Source: Mobiluncus sp963511525
GTDB lineage: Bacteria; Actinomycetota; Actinomycetes; Actinomycetales; Actinomycetaceae
Direction: 5' to 3'
Length of the DNA: 64,000 bases
Assembly: GCF_963511525.1 (NCBI RefSeq)
Contig: NZ_CAUPIY010000011.1
Span: 1-64,000 of the forward strand
Below are positions 45,821 through 54,118 of the stretch, one piece after another (the stretch's first letter is position 1; each line of letters starts with the position of its first letter). The notes beneath the pieces were generated by a model. That model had not been told where the DNA came from. It worked only from the letters and a program-made list of their open reading frames with translations, and searched no databases. A program made the translations under genes and the position numbers.

Positions 45821-45836
45821 TTCTGGCAAGTCACAA

Positions 45837-46544
45837 TTAACTCGAGCTGCCTTTGCGCGGCTCCAGCACCTGGTCAATCAGACCATATTCCAGTGCCTGG
45901 GGAGCCGTGAGAATCTTATCCCGGTCAATATCCTCGTGCATTTGCTCCACGCTGCGCTTGGAATGTTTCGACAGCGTTTCCTCCAGCCAGGCCCGCATCC
46001 GGTCGATTTCCTCAGCAATAATCGCCAAATCGGTGGCCTGACCCTGGGCGCCCTGAATGGCCGGCTGGTGGATCAGTACCCGCGCGTTGGGCAGCGCCAG
46101 ACGCTTGCCCGGAGCACCCCCCGCCAGCAGCACCGCCGCCGCGGACGCCGCTTGACCCAAACAAACCGTCTGAATCTCGGGCTTGATGTATTGCATCGTG
46201 TCGTAAATCGCCGTCATCGCGGTAAAAGACCCGCCCGGAGAGTTGATGTACATGGTAATGAGCGAATCGGGATCCTGGCTCTCTAACACCAGCAGCTGCG
46301 CCATCACGTCATCGGCGGAGGCGTCATCGACCTGGTTGCCCAGGAACACAATTCGATCCTCAAACAGTTTCGCATAAGGGTCTTGGCGCTTGTAGCCGTA
46401 AGCCGTACGTTCCTCGAAAGTCGGCAGGATATAGCGCGCGCTGGGCAACGCCGGAGCCGCCCCCGCGGGGACAGACGCATTCGCGGGCGAAACCGCAGCA
46501 AATCCTGCCCCGGACATCCCTAAATCACCTTGATAATGCCTCAT
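45837..46544 (-). CDS. clpP2: ATP-dependent Clp protease proteolytic subunit (second copy)
   Basis: 235 residues. Catalytic serine in GQAASAA, histidine in LIHQP and an oxyanion strand INSPGGS. The first 35 residues are an Ala/Pro-rich extension that probably includes a propeptide. The start ATG overlaps the stop of the upstream clpP. Actinobacterial ClpP1 and ClpP2 form a mixed tetradecamer. Numbering as clpP2 follows gene order and is conventional. Confidence 0.92.
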   Translation of the reverse strand: MRHYQGDLGMSGAGFAAVSPANASVPAGAAPALPSARYILPTFEERTAYGYKRQDPYAKLFEDRIVFLGNQVDDASADDVMAQLLVLESQDPDSLITMYINSPGGSFTAMTAIYDTMQYIKPEIQTVCLGQAASAAAVLLAGGAPGKRLALPNARVLIHQPAIQGAQGQATDLAIIAEEIDRMRAWLEETLSKHSKRSVEQMHEDIDRDKILTAPQALEYGLIDQVLEPRKGSSS

Positions 46545-47152
46545 TACTCCCCCTTCTTCGAGCTCTGTACCGCGGCCGCGTTCTCTACCACCGCGTCAAT
46601 AAAGCCGTATTCCAAGGCTTCCTGAGCGGTGAACCAGTGGTCACGGTCGGCGTCCCTGGTGATTTCTTCCAGCGTGTGACCGGTGCGCTCGGCGGTAATC
46701 TGAGCGAGTTCCCGCTTCATCGCCAGAATCAAATCCGCATTAATCCGCACTTCGGAGGCCGTTCCCTGGACACCGCCGAGAGGCTGGTGCATGAGGATGC
46801 GGGCGTGCGGAGTCGCGAAACGCTTGCCTTTCGTCCCGGCCGTCAACAGGAACTGCCCCATCGAGGCCGCCATTCCCATCGCCACGGTCACCACGTCGGG
46901 TTTCACGTACTGCATCGTGTCATAGATAGCCATGCCCGCGGTGACGGAGCCGCCGGGAGAATTGATATAGAGGTAGATGTCAGAATCCGGGTCCTCGGCC
47001 GCCAACAGCAGCATCTGGGCGCAAATCGCATTGGCATTTTCCTGGCTAACTTCATCGCCCAGCCAAATGATGCGCTCTTTCAGCAAGCGCTTATAAATAA
47101 ACCCACCCGTGGGTACATCGGGCGTTTCTTCGTCGCGATTAACTACGGTCAC
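46544..47152 (-). CDS. clpP1: ATP-dependent Clp protease proteolytic subunit (first copy)
   Basis: 202 residues. Serine in GMAASMGQ, histidine in LMHQP, oxyanion loop INSPGGSVTAG and an aspartate in RDADRDHW. First gene of the clpP1P2 transcript; a GCGCG-TCCTT-CGCGC palindrome upstream is a possible ClgR site. Together with the second copy and ClpX it forms the regulated protease. Confidence 0.93.
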   Translation of the reverse strand: MTVVNRDEETPDVPTGGFIYKRLLKERIIWLGDEVSQENANAICAQMLLLAAEDPDSDIYLYINSPGGSVTAGMAIYDTMQYVKPDVVTVAMGMAASMGQFLLTAGTKGKRFATPHARILMHQPLGGVQGTASEVRINADLILAMKRELAQITAERTGHTLEEITRDADRDHWFTAQEALEYGFIDAVVENAAAVQSSKKGE

Positions 47153-47193
47153 GTTTCCTCCTCGCTTGGTTCACTTAACCCTAACGGAAAACC

Positions 47194-47208
47194 GCGCGTC
47201 CTTCGCGC
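47194..47208. promoter_or_regulatory. inverted repeat upstream of clpP1, possible ClgR operator
   Basis: GCGCG-TCCTT-CGCGC, 42 bp before the clpP1 start. ClgR of actinobacteria activates clpP1P2 through CGC/GCG-type palindromes, and a clgR gene is present at 52940. Spacing and flanks are not an exact match to any site I can recall, so this is tentative. Confidence 0.35.
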
Positions 47209-47361
47209 TTCATTCCCCCGGTTTCGCTATGGGCTAATCCCGACTTTGGCCGGAGGCGTCCCCTGGCGGTGTCGGTCGGTTTCTTTCTGATTTATTCACA
47301 AGTCTCCCCCGGCGGGTTTTCCCTCACCTCGCCAGTGTGGGGGGCGACAATCGATAGCAAA

Positions 47362-47393
47362 AGGCGGGTTCCGGTCAGTACCGAAACCCGCCT
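47362..47393 (-). terminator. terminator of the trigger-factor gene
   Basis: AGGCGGGTT and AACCCGCCT arms, extended by CCGGT/ACCG, form a hairpin 13 bp after the stop; on the minus strand it is followed by TTTTG. Confidence 0.75.
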
Positions 47394-47405
47394 CGCTCTC
47401 AAGAG

Positions 47406-48854
47406 TTACTTTTCCGCGGCGTCCTGTTTTGCCGGAGCCTTCTTTGCCGGAGCATTCTTAGCGGGAGCCTTCTTGGCTGGGGCTTTCTTAACCGGGGCTT
47501 TCTCAGCCGCTGCCTTCTTAGCGGGGGCTTTCTTTGCCGGGGCTTTCTTGGCCGGCTTTTCCTCAGTATCCTCGTCTTCCGCCGACTCCTGGCCGATAAA
47601 TTCCTTGAGGTCGACGACCTTGCCGTTCGTGTCCTTGACCTCGACCTCTCCGAGGGCTGAGGCGATGGACTTGTTACGGGCGATTTCTTGGATAAATGCC
47701 GGAATCCGGTTGTTCTGTTCCGCATTTTGCAGCAGCATGGAGGGATCCATGCCGTAAGCCTGCGCGGTCTGGAGCACAAACTCGAGCAGTTCCTGCTGAG
47801 ACACATTCATCTGGCGTTCTTCGGCCACCGCGTCCAAGATAATCTGTACCTTCAGATCCTGCTCGACAGCTTCCTGAGCCTTCTGTTTATCTTCCTCACT
47901 GGCATCCTCACCGACCTGCGCTGCCACGACCTCGTCCAAAACCCCTTGTGGCAACGGGAACTCCAGCTCATCGCGCAACTTTTCGACCAGCTTGTCACGA
48001 GCCGACATAGCCTGGGCTACGCGAGCCTGACGGTCCACGTTTTCCGCAAGTTCCTGTTTCAGTTCCTTAATGGTGTCGTGTTCGGAAACCATCATGGCGA
48101 ACTCGTCGTCAGCTTCCGGCAAAACCTGTTCCTTCACGGAATCCACAGTGACGGTAACCTGGGCGGTTTCTCCCCCGTGCGGCCCAGACTTCAGCTGAGT
48201 CTCAAATGTCTTGGTTGCTCCGGCTTTCAGACCTTTCAAAGCCTCGTCCAGGCCCTCAACCAAACCGCCGGCACCAACGTGGTAGGAGGTCTGGTTCAAG
48301 GAATCGACCTCTTTACCGTCAATCTCAGTCTTAAGGTCCAGGGTAACGAAGTCGTCCTGCTTGACGGCACGCTCCACGGTTTTCAGAGTCGCAAAGCGGC
48401 GCCGCAAGTTGTCCAGCTCGGTGTCCAGGGCTTTCGGGTCGTCTTTAACCGCGTCAACTTCCAAGCTCAGCTTAGAAAAGTCCGGCAGCTCGACCTCGGG
48501 CCGCACTTCCACTTCCACCGTAAACTTCAAATCGCCGCCGGCTTCGCCCTCAATGTTGGGGGTATCGGTCACATCCACGTCAGGCTGACCCATCGGAGCA
48601 ATCTTATGTTCCTGCACCGCCTTGCCGTAGTATTCCGGCAGCGCGTGATTGACCGCATCCTCAATAACCGCGCCGCGGCCGATGTAAGATTCCAACACGC
48701 GAGCCGGGACGCGTCCGCGACGGAAACCGGGAATGTTGACCTGCTTGGCGAATTCCTTGAAAACCTTGTCCATCTCGGGCTTGAATTCCTCGTAGGGAAC
48801 CTCGATTGCCAACTTGACCTTAGTGGGGTTGAGGTTTTCAACAGTGCTCTTCAC
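47406..48854 (-). CDS. tig: trigger factor chaperone with Lys/Ala/Pro tail
   Basis: 482 residues from GTG, with GGAGA before it. N-terminal ribosome-binding motif GFRRGRVPARVLE, a peptidyl-prolyl isomerase domain (VGAGGLVEGLDEALKGLKAGA) and the helical chaperone domain to about 425. The last 50 residues are repeats of the type KKAPAK with interspersed Ala/Glu, a histone-H1-like basic tail not needed for the core fold. Acts on nascent chains at the ribosome exit. Upstream of clpP1P2 as in many bacteria. Confidence 0.93.
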   Translation of the reverse strand: MKSTVENLNPTKVKLAIEVPYEEFKPEMDKVFKEFAKQVNIPGFRRGRVPARVLESYIGRGAVIEDAVNHALPEYYGKAVQEHKIAPMGQPDVDVTDTPNIEGEAGGDLKFTVEVEVRPEVELPDFSKLSLEVDAVKDDPKALDTELDNLRRRFATLKTVERAVKQDDFVTLDLKTEIDGKEVDSLNQTSYHVGAGGLVEGLDEALKGLKAGATKTFETQLKSGPHGGETAQVTVTVDSVKEQVLPEADDEFAMMVSEHDTIKELKQELAENVDRQARVAQAMSARDKLVEKLRDELEFPLPQGVLDEVVAAQVGEDASEEDKQKAQEAVEQDLKVQIILDAVAEERQMNVSQQELLEFVLQTAQAYGMDPSMLLQNAEQNNRIPAFIQEIARNKSIASALGEVEVKDTNGKVVDLKEFIGQESAEDEDTEEKPAKKAPAKKAPAKKAAAEKAPVKKAPAKKAPAKNAPAKKAPAKQDAAEK

Positions 48855-48995
48855 TTTGTCTCCAAAATCGTTTGTTCTTGCGGTCTGCCGGCCAGTCCGG
48901 TCCGCGTGGTTTTCATAAGCCCCTAAATCTTACGACATTAGCCCCTTTTTCTGAAACTTAGGGCCGGGGCGGGCAGGGTTTTATTACGGCTGATT

Positions 48996-49451
48996 TCAGC
49001 GGTTCGTGACGCGCGCCATGAGGCTGATTCCCAGCCAATCCGGGCTCACATGAGAGGAGGACATGACCCGCAGACCAGTGATTTTTGCGGCCTCCTCGAC
49101 GAACTGGGTATCCACCGAGTTTGGCTTACCGGACACGGGGGTCATGACCCAAATCAGCCCGCCATCATCGAGGTTTCCAGACGCGTCAACTAATAAATCC
49201 GCCAAATCATCGACTTCGCCGTCTTCGGCACGCCACCAAATCAGCGCCCCGTCAGAGACATCCCCGTAATCTTCGTCTACCAGTTCGGTTCCCAGGAAGT
49301 CCTCAATGGCGTGACGCAGTGTCTCATCGACGTCATCGTCATAATAAAATTCTTGGACAATCGACCCCTTATCGAAACCAAGACCAGGCTGAGATTTGTT
49401 TGAGCGATCCTTTTGAGATTGTTCCGCGCGGGCGGAAGCATTGTTCGTCAT
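48996..49451 (-). CDS. DUF3052 family protein
   Basis: 151 residues from ATG 49451; the frame can be extended to 49616 but without a start signal. Actinobacterial DUF3052 features are visible: GFDKGSIVQEFYYDDDVD, then ALIWWRAEDGEVDDLADLLVD, GLIWVMTP and DWLGISLMARV. Cytoplasmic, acidic. Function is unknown; the family is conserved in actinobacteria near cell-division or metabolic genes. Confidence 0.82.
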   Translation of the reverse strand: MTNNASARAEQSQKDRSNKSQPGLGFDKGSIVQEFYYDDDVDETLRHAIEDFLGTELVDEDYGDVSDGALIWWRAEDGEVDDLADLLVDASGNLDDGGLIWVMTPVSGKPNSVDTQFVEEAAKITGLRVMSSSHVSPDWLGISLMARVTNR

Positions 49452-49540
49452 AGTTTCAGGATATATGAAACCGAGCCTCCGTGGGGAATTTACACCGAAT
49501 TTTCCCCGTAATGGCAACGTTGACAACCCCGAGAAAGGGC

Positions 49541-50038
49541 TCAGACGACCTTGTGCAGGTACTTCACCGGAGCGCCGACACCCGCCCAACGGTACGGTTC
49601 CAGCTCCTCGTCCCACGCGCGGCCCAAGGCTAAGTCCAGCTCACGGCGCATTTGCAACGGATTATCCGCGTGTTCCAACGCCGCTAAAATCCGACCTTCC
49701 GGCACCACCACGTTGCCCACGCTGTCGGTTTGCGCATAGAAAATTCCCAATTCAGGAGTGTGGGACCAGCGTCCGCCGTCAGTGCCGGGAGCCGCGTCCT
49801 CAGTCACTTCATATCGCAGGTGTTCCCAGCCGCGCAGGGCTGAAGCCAACTTGGCACCGGTTCCGGCCATTCCGACCCAGGAGAATTCGGCGCGAAAAAA
49901 CGTCGGGTCAGCTTCTTGGACCGTCCAATCCAAACTGACTTCGGTGTTCAAAACCGTCCCCGCCGCCCACTCAATATGGGGACATAACGCCCTAGGCGCC
50001 GTGTGAATAAACAGGACACCTCGCGTGTATTGGTTCAT
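49541..50038 (-). CDS. DUF3145 family protein
   Basis: 165 residues from ATG 50038, preceded by AGGAGG. Matches the actinobacterial DUF3145 pattern: GVLFIHTAPRALCPHIEWA near the start, WTVQEADPTFFRAEFSW in the middle, AWDEELEPYRWAGVG near the end. Soluble and conserved in this phylum. Function unknown. Confidence 0.85.
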   Translation of the reverse strand: MNQYTRGVLFIHTAPRALCPHIEWAAGTVLNTEVSLDWTVQEADPTFFRAEFSWVGMAGTGAKLASALRGWEHLRYEVTEDAAPGTDGGRWSHTPELGIFYAQTDSVGNVVVPEGRILAALEHADNPLQMRRELDLALGRAWDEELEPYRWAGVGAPVKYLHKVV

Positions 50039-50181
50039 GGTTACCTCCTGTTGTGTTTGAGGTTGAGCCACAGCTCAACAGGCCGGTGTTGCGGCTTCCC
50101 CTCCGAACACCGAACCACAACGAGGTAACTTATATTTCTATTATGCGCTAAACCGACCGCGGTTGCACGTCTATCTGGGGT

Positions 50182-50676
50182 CTACCAACCCATTTTCCGA
50201 ATTTGCTGCAGCGCTTCCTTGCGGTATTTGCGTTCCAATCTGTCCAGGTACAAATGCCCCTCCAAGTGGTCGCATTCGTGCTGCAGGCAGCGCCCCATCA
50301 GTTCTTCGCCTTCTACCACCAGCGGTTTTCCGTCCAGGTCGATGCCTTCCACGCGGGCATACCAGGCGCGTTTCGTCGGGTAAAACAGCCCCGGCACACT
50401 CAGGCAGCCCTCGTCGCCGTCTTGGAATTCATCCTCGCTGGTAGCAACCAGTTTCGGATTTAAAACGTAGCCGACTTCCCCGTCGATGTTCCAGGAAAAT
50501 GCCCGCAGGCTGACCCCGATTTGGTTCGCCGCCAACCCGGCGCGACCCTCCTCGTCCACGTTCTCTAACAGGTCCTCGACCAGCTGTTTCACGCCGGGGT
50601 CGCGCGGGTCTGTGATCCAGTCACAAGGGGTGCGCAGCACGGGATCCCCCACCACGCGTATCTCACGAAATGCCAT
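50182..50676 (-). CDS. def: peptide deformylase
   Basis: 164 residues. The three Def motifs are present: GLAANQIG, EGCLSVPG and QHECDHLEG (HExxH metal site). Removes formyl from the first methionine of new proteins. GAGAGG precedes the ATG. 30 bp from proS, on the same strand. Confidence 0.95.
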   Translation of the reverse strand: MAFREIRVVGDPVLRTPCDWITDPRDPGVKQLVEDLLENVDEEGRAGLAANQIGVSLRAFSWNIDGEVGYVLNPKLVATSEDEFQDGDEGCLSVPGLFYPTKRAWYARVEGIDLDGKPLVVEGEELMGRCLQHECDHLEGHLYLDRLERKYRKEALQQIRKMGW

Positions 50677-50706
50677 GTTGACCTCTCTTTGCCGCCGCCC
50701 GGGCGC

Positions 50707-52566
50707 CTAGTTTTGATCCTTTTCCCACTGGTCAGGCTCTCCAATCAGCTCGGTCGAGCTGAGGGAAAAGGCCGTTTTTGCCGCCTCGCTCTCTATGGCC
50801 TGCAACAGTTCCTCCACACAAGTCTCCGGGGAGGTTTCCTCAGTTGTGCCCTCGCGGCGCTGGCGAATCTCGACCTTACCCTCAGCTAATCCCTTGCCCA
50901 CGACCAGCGCAAAGGGCATCCCCAACAGTTCTGCGTCCTTGAACTTCACCCCGGCGGAAGCCTTCGGGCGGTCGTCATACAGAACCTCGATACCAGCCGC
51001 ATCGAGTTCACGCGCGAGCTTTTCCGCGGTGGCAAAAATCTCTGGGTCTTTGCCGGTAGCCAGCACGTGAACCTGGAAAGGCGCGATATTCAGCGGCCAC
51101 ATCAGCCCCCTCTCGTCGTGGTTTTCTTCGGCAATGGCCGCCACCAGGCGCGACACACCAATACCGTAGGAACCCATCGTCACGACTTGTGCCTTACCGT
51201 TCTCGTCCAGCACGCTCAACCCCAGAGCTTTGGCGTACTTGCGTCCCAGCGCGAAAATGTGTCCGATTTCGATGCCGCGCTCCAACGTCAACGTCCCCGA
51301 ACCGTCGGGAGCCGGGTCGCCTTCCAAGACTTCTGCGGCTTCGATGGTGCCATCCGCCGTAAAATCGCGCCCGCACACCAAGTTGAACACGTGCATCCCG
51401 GCCTGGTTGGCTCCCGTCACCCAGCGCGTGCCCGGAACAATCCGCGGATCGATCAGGTAGCGCGGGGATCCGACGGGATTGCCGTCCACGTCCGTAGTGC
51501 GTTTCGGTGAGTTCGGGCCGACGACCTGTGGGCCGATGTAGCCCGGCACCAAATCCGGGTAGGCTTCCAGGTCTTTGGCCTCCGCCATGCGCACGTCAGC
51601 GGGAGACAGGCTCGCCTCCAAGCGTTTCATGTCAACTTCGCGGTTCCCGGGCACGCCGATGACCAGGACTTCTTTGCGTCCGTCGGGATATTCGGCGACC
51701 ACCACCACGTTTTTCAGCGTGTCGCTGGCTTCCCAAGGCCGGTCCGAGCGCGGATAGAGTTTGTTCGCCTGATCCACCAACGTTTCGATCGTGGTGGAGT
51801 CCGGGGTCGGCCGTACTTCCGCAGCGGGTGCGTCGTCATAAGGGAGGGGCTGTGGCGCGATGGTGGTGACGGCCTCCGCGTTAGCGGCGTAGCCTCCCGG
51901 GGACTTCACGAACGTGTCCTCGCCGATAGCGCAGGGGAACAGGAATTCTTCGGAGGCCGAACCGCCCATCGGACCACTCAAAGCGTGACAAATGACGTAA
52001 TCCAACCCGATACGGGTAAAGATCCGCCGGTAAGCTCCGCGGTGCAGGGCGTAGGAATGTTCCAACCCCTGGTCCGTGAGGTCAAAGGAATAGGAGTCTT
52101 TCATCACGAACTCGCGACCCCGAATGATCCCCGCCCGCGGACGAGCTTCGTCACGGTACTTTTCCTTCATCTGGTACAGAATGACCGGCAGGTCTTTGTA
52201 CGAGGTGTACAGGTCCTTTACCGCCAGGGTAAACATTTCTTCATGAGTGGGAGCCAGCAGGTAATCCCCGTCTTTCCGGTCTTTGAGCTTGAACAGCGAA
52301 GGGCCGAACTCTTCCCAGCGATTCGTCGCCACGTAAGGTTCGCTGGACAGCAACATCGGGAACTGCAGTTCCTGTCCTCCAATGCGGTTCATTTCTTCAC
52401 GCACAATGTTTTCTACGCGCCGCAAGGTTTTCAACCCCAACGGCAGCCAGGTATAAATCCCTGGCGCGGCGCGGCGAATATAGCCCGCCCGCACCAGTAG
52501 CTTGTGGGACTCCACTTCGGCTTCTACCGGGTCTTCACGCAGGGTGCGGACAAAGAAAGAGGACAT
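50707..52566 (-). CDS. proS: proline--tRNA ligase (bacterial form)
   Basis: 619 residues from ATG 52566 (MSSFFVRTLREDP), matching the usual N-terminus; an ATG at 52578 is also possible. Class II motifs: motif 1 around RRVENIVREEM, motif 2 in DEARPRAGIIRGREF and motif 3 GSYGIGVSRLVAA. An editing insertion domain lies between motifs 2 and 3, then an anticodon-binding domain. Charges tRNA-Pro. The last residues are not of the eukaryote-like type. Confidence 0.95.
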   Translation of the reverse strand: MSSFFVRTLREDPVEAEVESHKLLVRAGYIRRAAPGIYTWLPLGLKTLRRVENIVREEMNRIGGQELQFPMLLSSEPYVATNRWEEFGPSLFKLKDRKDGDYLLAPTHEEMFTLAVKDLYTSYKDLPVILYQMKEKYRDEARPRAGIIRGREFVMKDSYSFDLTDQGLEHSYALHRGAYRRIFTRIGLDYVICHALSGPMGGSASEEFLFPCAIGEDTFVKSPGGYAANAEAVTTIAPQPLPYDDAPAAEVRPTPDSTTIETLVDQANKLYPRSDRPWEASDTLKNVVVVAEYPDGRKEVLVIGVPGNREVDMKRLEASLSPADVRMAEAKDLEAYPDLVPGYIGPQVVGPNSPKRTTDVDGNPVGSPRYLIDPRIVPGTRWVTGANQAGMHVFNLVCGRDFTADGTIEAAEVLEGDPAPDGSGTLTLERGIEIGHIFALGRKYAKALGLSVLDENGKAQVVTMGSYGIGVSRLVAAIAEENHDERGLMWPLNIAPFQVHVLATGKDPEIFATAEKLARELDAAGIEVLYDDRPKASAGVKFKDAELLGMPFALVVGKGLAEGKVEIRQRREGTTEETSPETCVEELLQAIESEAAKTAFSLSSTELIGEPDQWEKDQN

Positions 52567-52673
52567 TTTTGTAAGCATTCCTCAACTTTACCGCGAAACC
52601 AGCTCAAAGATTAAAACCATCCCGACCTCGGGATTTGCCCGCTGAATAGCTGAGTTAGAGACGCGGGCCGCGG

Positions 52674-52940
52674 TTAGTGACGCGACGCGTGTAAATCCCG
52701 CCGGTGCCAGAACAGGTTTTCCTCCGTGTCCCGATCGGTGGCGCGCAGCAGGGCTTGCCACACCGCGAGGGGATCTGCGCCGCGCTCTAACGCCTGACTC
52801 GCGGTCATGCCCCATTCAGTCAGTACTTGGTCGCTGGCCAGAGTTTCACCTAAACCGTGTGGAAACACTTCAGCCAGCGCTTGCTTAAACTGGGAGCGCG
52901 TCATGCCGCGCTGCACCGGACCGCCCTGGAATTGAGGCAT
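52674..52940 (-). CDS. DUF3046 family protein
   Basis: 88 residues. The core from MTRSQFKQALAEVF to WQALLRATD follows the small helical actinobacterial DUF3046 family, often found next to recA or clgR. Unknown function. Its start overlaps the stop of the clgR-like gene by one base, so they are translated together. The roughly 12-residue N-terminal extension may reflect an upstream start choice. Confidence 0.75.
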   Translation of the reverse strand: MPQFQGGPVQRGMTRSQFKQALAEVFPHGLGETLASDQVLTEWGMTASQALERGADPLAVWQALLRATDRDTEENLFWHRRDLHASRH

Positions 52941-53428
52941 CAGGAAATTGGGGCGCAGTCGATGCTGTCCAGCAGCTCATCGGGAACCAGCTCGGGAACC
53001 ACCACGCCCTCGACCACAGCTATCCGATCCGCAACTTCATGAAGCACGAAAGAAACCGGCGCTTCCAACGCATAACAGATGGAGGCCAGTAACTCGCTGG
53101 AGGCTTCCTTTTGACCGCGTTCCACCTCGGAAAGGTAACCCAACGACACCCGCGCCTTTGCCGAAACATCACGCAAAGTCAGACCGCGAGTTTGGCGCAG
53201 TTGACGCAAAACCTCACCGAGCTCACGCCGTAAAACAGGCGTGGAGGCTTTGTCAACTGGAGGATTGTGCATCATGGATTCAGAATACCGCTTTTTAGGC
53301 AGGCTTCGCACCCCCGCACGATTCACCGGCCTGACCGAACGCTCCGGGCTCATCCCCGGACGCAGCGCGTAAGGCAACTTCATGTTGGCAAAGGTATCTT
53401 TTTTGTTCATCACACTAAGTTTAACCAA
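52940..53428 (-). CDS. clgR: Clp gene regulator ClgR (XRE-family)
   Basis: 162 residues in the longest frame; ATG at 53275 or 53272 would give about 111. The helix-turn-helix (ELGEVLRQLRQTRGLTLRDV, then ARVSLGYLSEVERGQKEAS) is characteristic of ClgR, which activates clpP1P2 and other proteolysis genes in actinobacteria. C-terminal part ends in a degradable-looking hydrophobic tail. The location after ftsK-pgsA and before DUF3046 is the typical actinobacterial setting. Start uncertain because no strong ribosome-binding site is seen. Confidence 0.85.
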   Translation of the reverse strand: MVKLSVMNKKDTFANMKLPYALRPGMSPERSVRPVNRAGVRSLPKKRYSESMMHNPPVDKASTPVLRRELGEVLRQLRQTRGLTLRDVSAKARVSLGYLSEVERGQKEASSELLASICYALEAPVSFVLHEVADRIAVVEGVVVPELVPDELLDSIDCAPIS

Positions 53429-53505
53429 CTTTGTCAGGTTTTTATTCCCGCAAATCTCATCCCCGGGACTGATTGTCGCCCCAGCACAACGCCTCGGGAA
53501 CGTGG

Positions 53506-54105
53506 CTAGTGTTGCTCAGCCGGGCGCAGAGCCTGGCGCACATAGTCAATCCCGGTGAAAACCGTAATGAACACGACCAGGACCGACAGAACTATCGCCA
53601 AGACGCGCACCACCGGCCACGCCGCGAGAACCAGGGCTTCCCACGGAATCAACAGCAGCAAAATCAACGCCATCTGGGTCACGGTCTTCAGCTTGCCGCC
53701 GCGGCTGGCGGGCATGACCCGCCCCCGACGCGCCAACACTAGGCGCATCAGGGTAATCCCCAGTTCCCGCACCAAAACCGGGACAGTCACCACCCAAAAC
53801 ACCGGCCAGTGCAGGCTGAGCAGCACGAATGCGCTGAGCACCAGGGCTTTATCGGCGATAGGATCCGCGAGTTTGCCAAAATCGGTGACCAGGTTCAGCT
53901 TTCGCGCCAGGGTCCCGTCCAATTTGTCGGTCGCGGAAGCCACGGCGAACACCACGAAGGCCCACACTTGTGCCTTCGTGGTCGGCACCAGCATCAACCA
54001 AATAAATACCGGCACCAAAATCAGGCGAATCACCGTTAGCACGTTGGCGATATTGAAGTTCGGCGGTGCGGCCGGCTGGGGCACGTCCTGCGGGTTTGCG
54101 GTCAT
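53506..54105 (-). CDS. pgsA: CDP-diacylglycerol--glycerol-3-phosphate 3-phosphatidyltransferase
   Basis: 199 residues with about five membrane helices. The CDP-alcohol phosphotransferase signature is present: DKLDGTLARKLNLVTDFG, then KLADPIADK. It makes phosphatidylglycerol phosphate, the precursor of PG and cardiolipin, at the membrane. It lies 13 bp after ftsK in the same direction. Confidence 0.88.
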   Translation of the reverse strand: MTANPQDVPQPAAPPNFNIANVLTVIRLILVPVFIWLMLVPTTKAQVWAFVVFAVASATDKLDGTLARKLNLVTDFGKLADPIADKALVLSAFVLLSLHWPVFWVVTVPVLVRELGITLMRLVLARRGRVMPASRGGKLKTVTQMALILLLLIPWEALVLAAWPVVRVLAIVLSVLVVFITVFTGIDYVRQALRPAEQH

Positions 54106-54118
54106 GAATCCATCCTAG

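Noticed and set aside
47409..47570. Short repeats that might suggest a CRISPR or tandem element
   Set aside because: They are in-frame Lys/Ala/Pro codon repeats of the trigger-factor tail.
47688..48926. 412-codon plus-strand open frame opposite tig
   Set aside because: Antisense shadow of trigger factor with no signals of its own.
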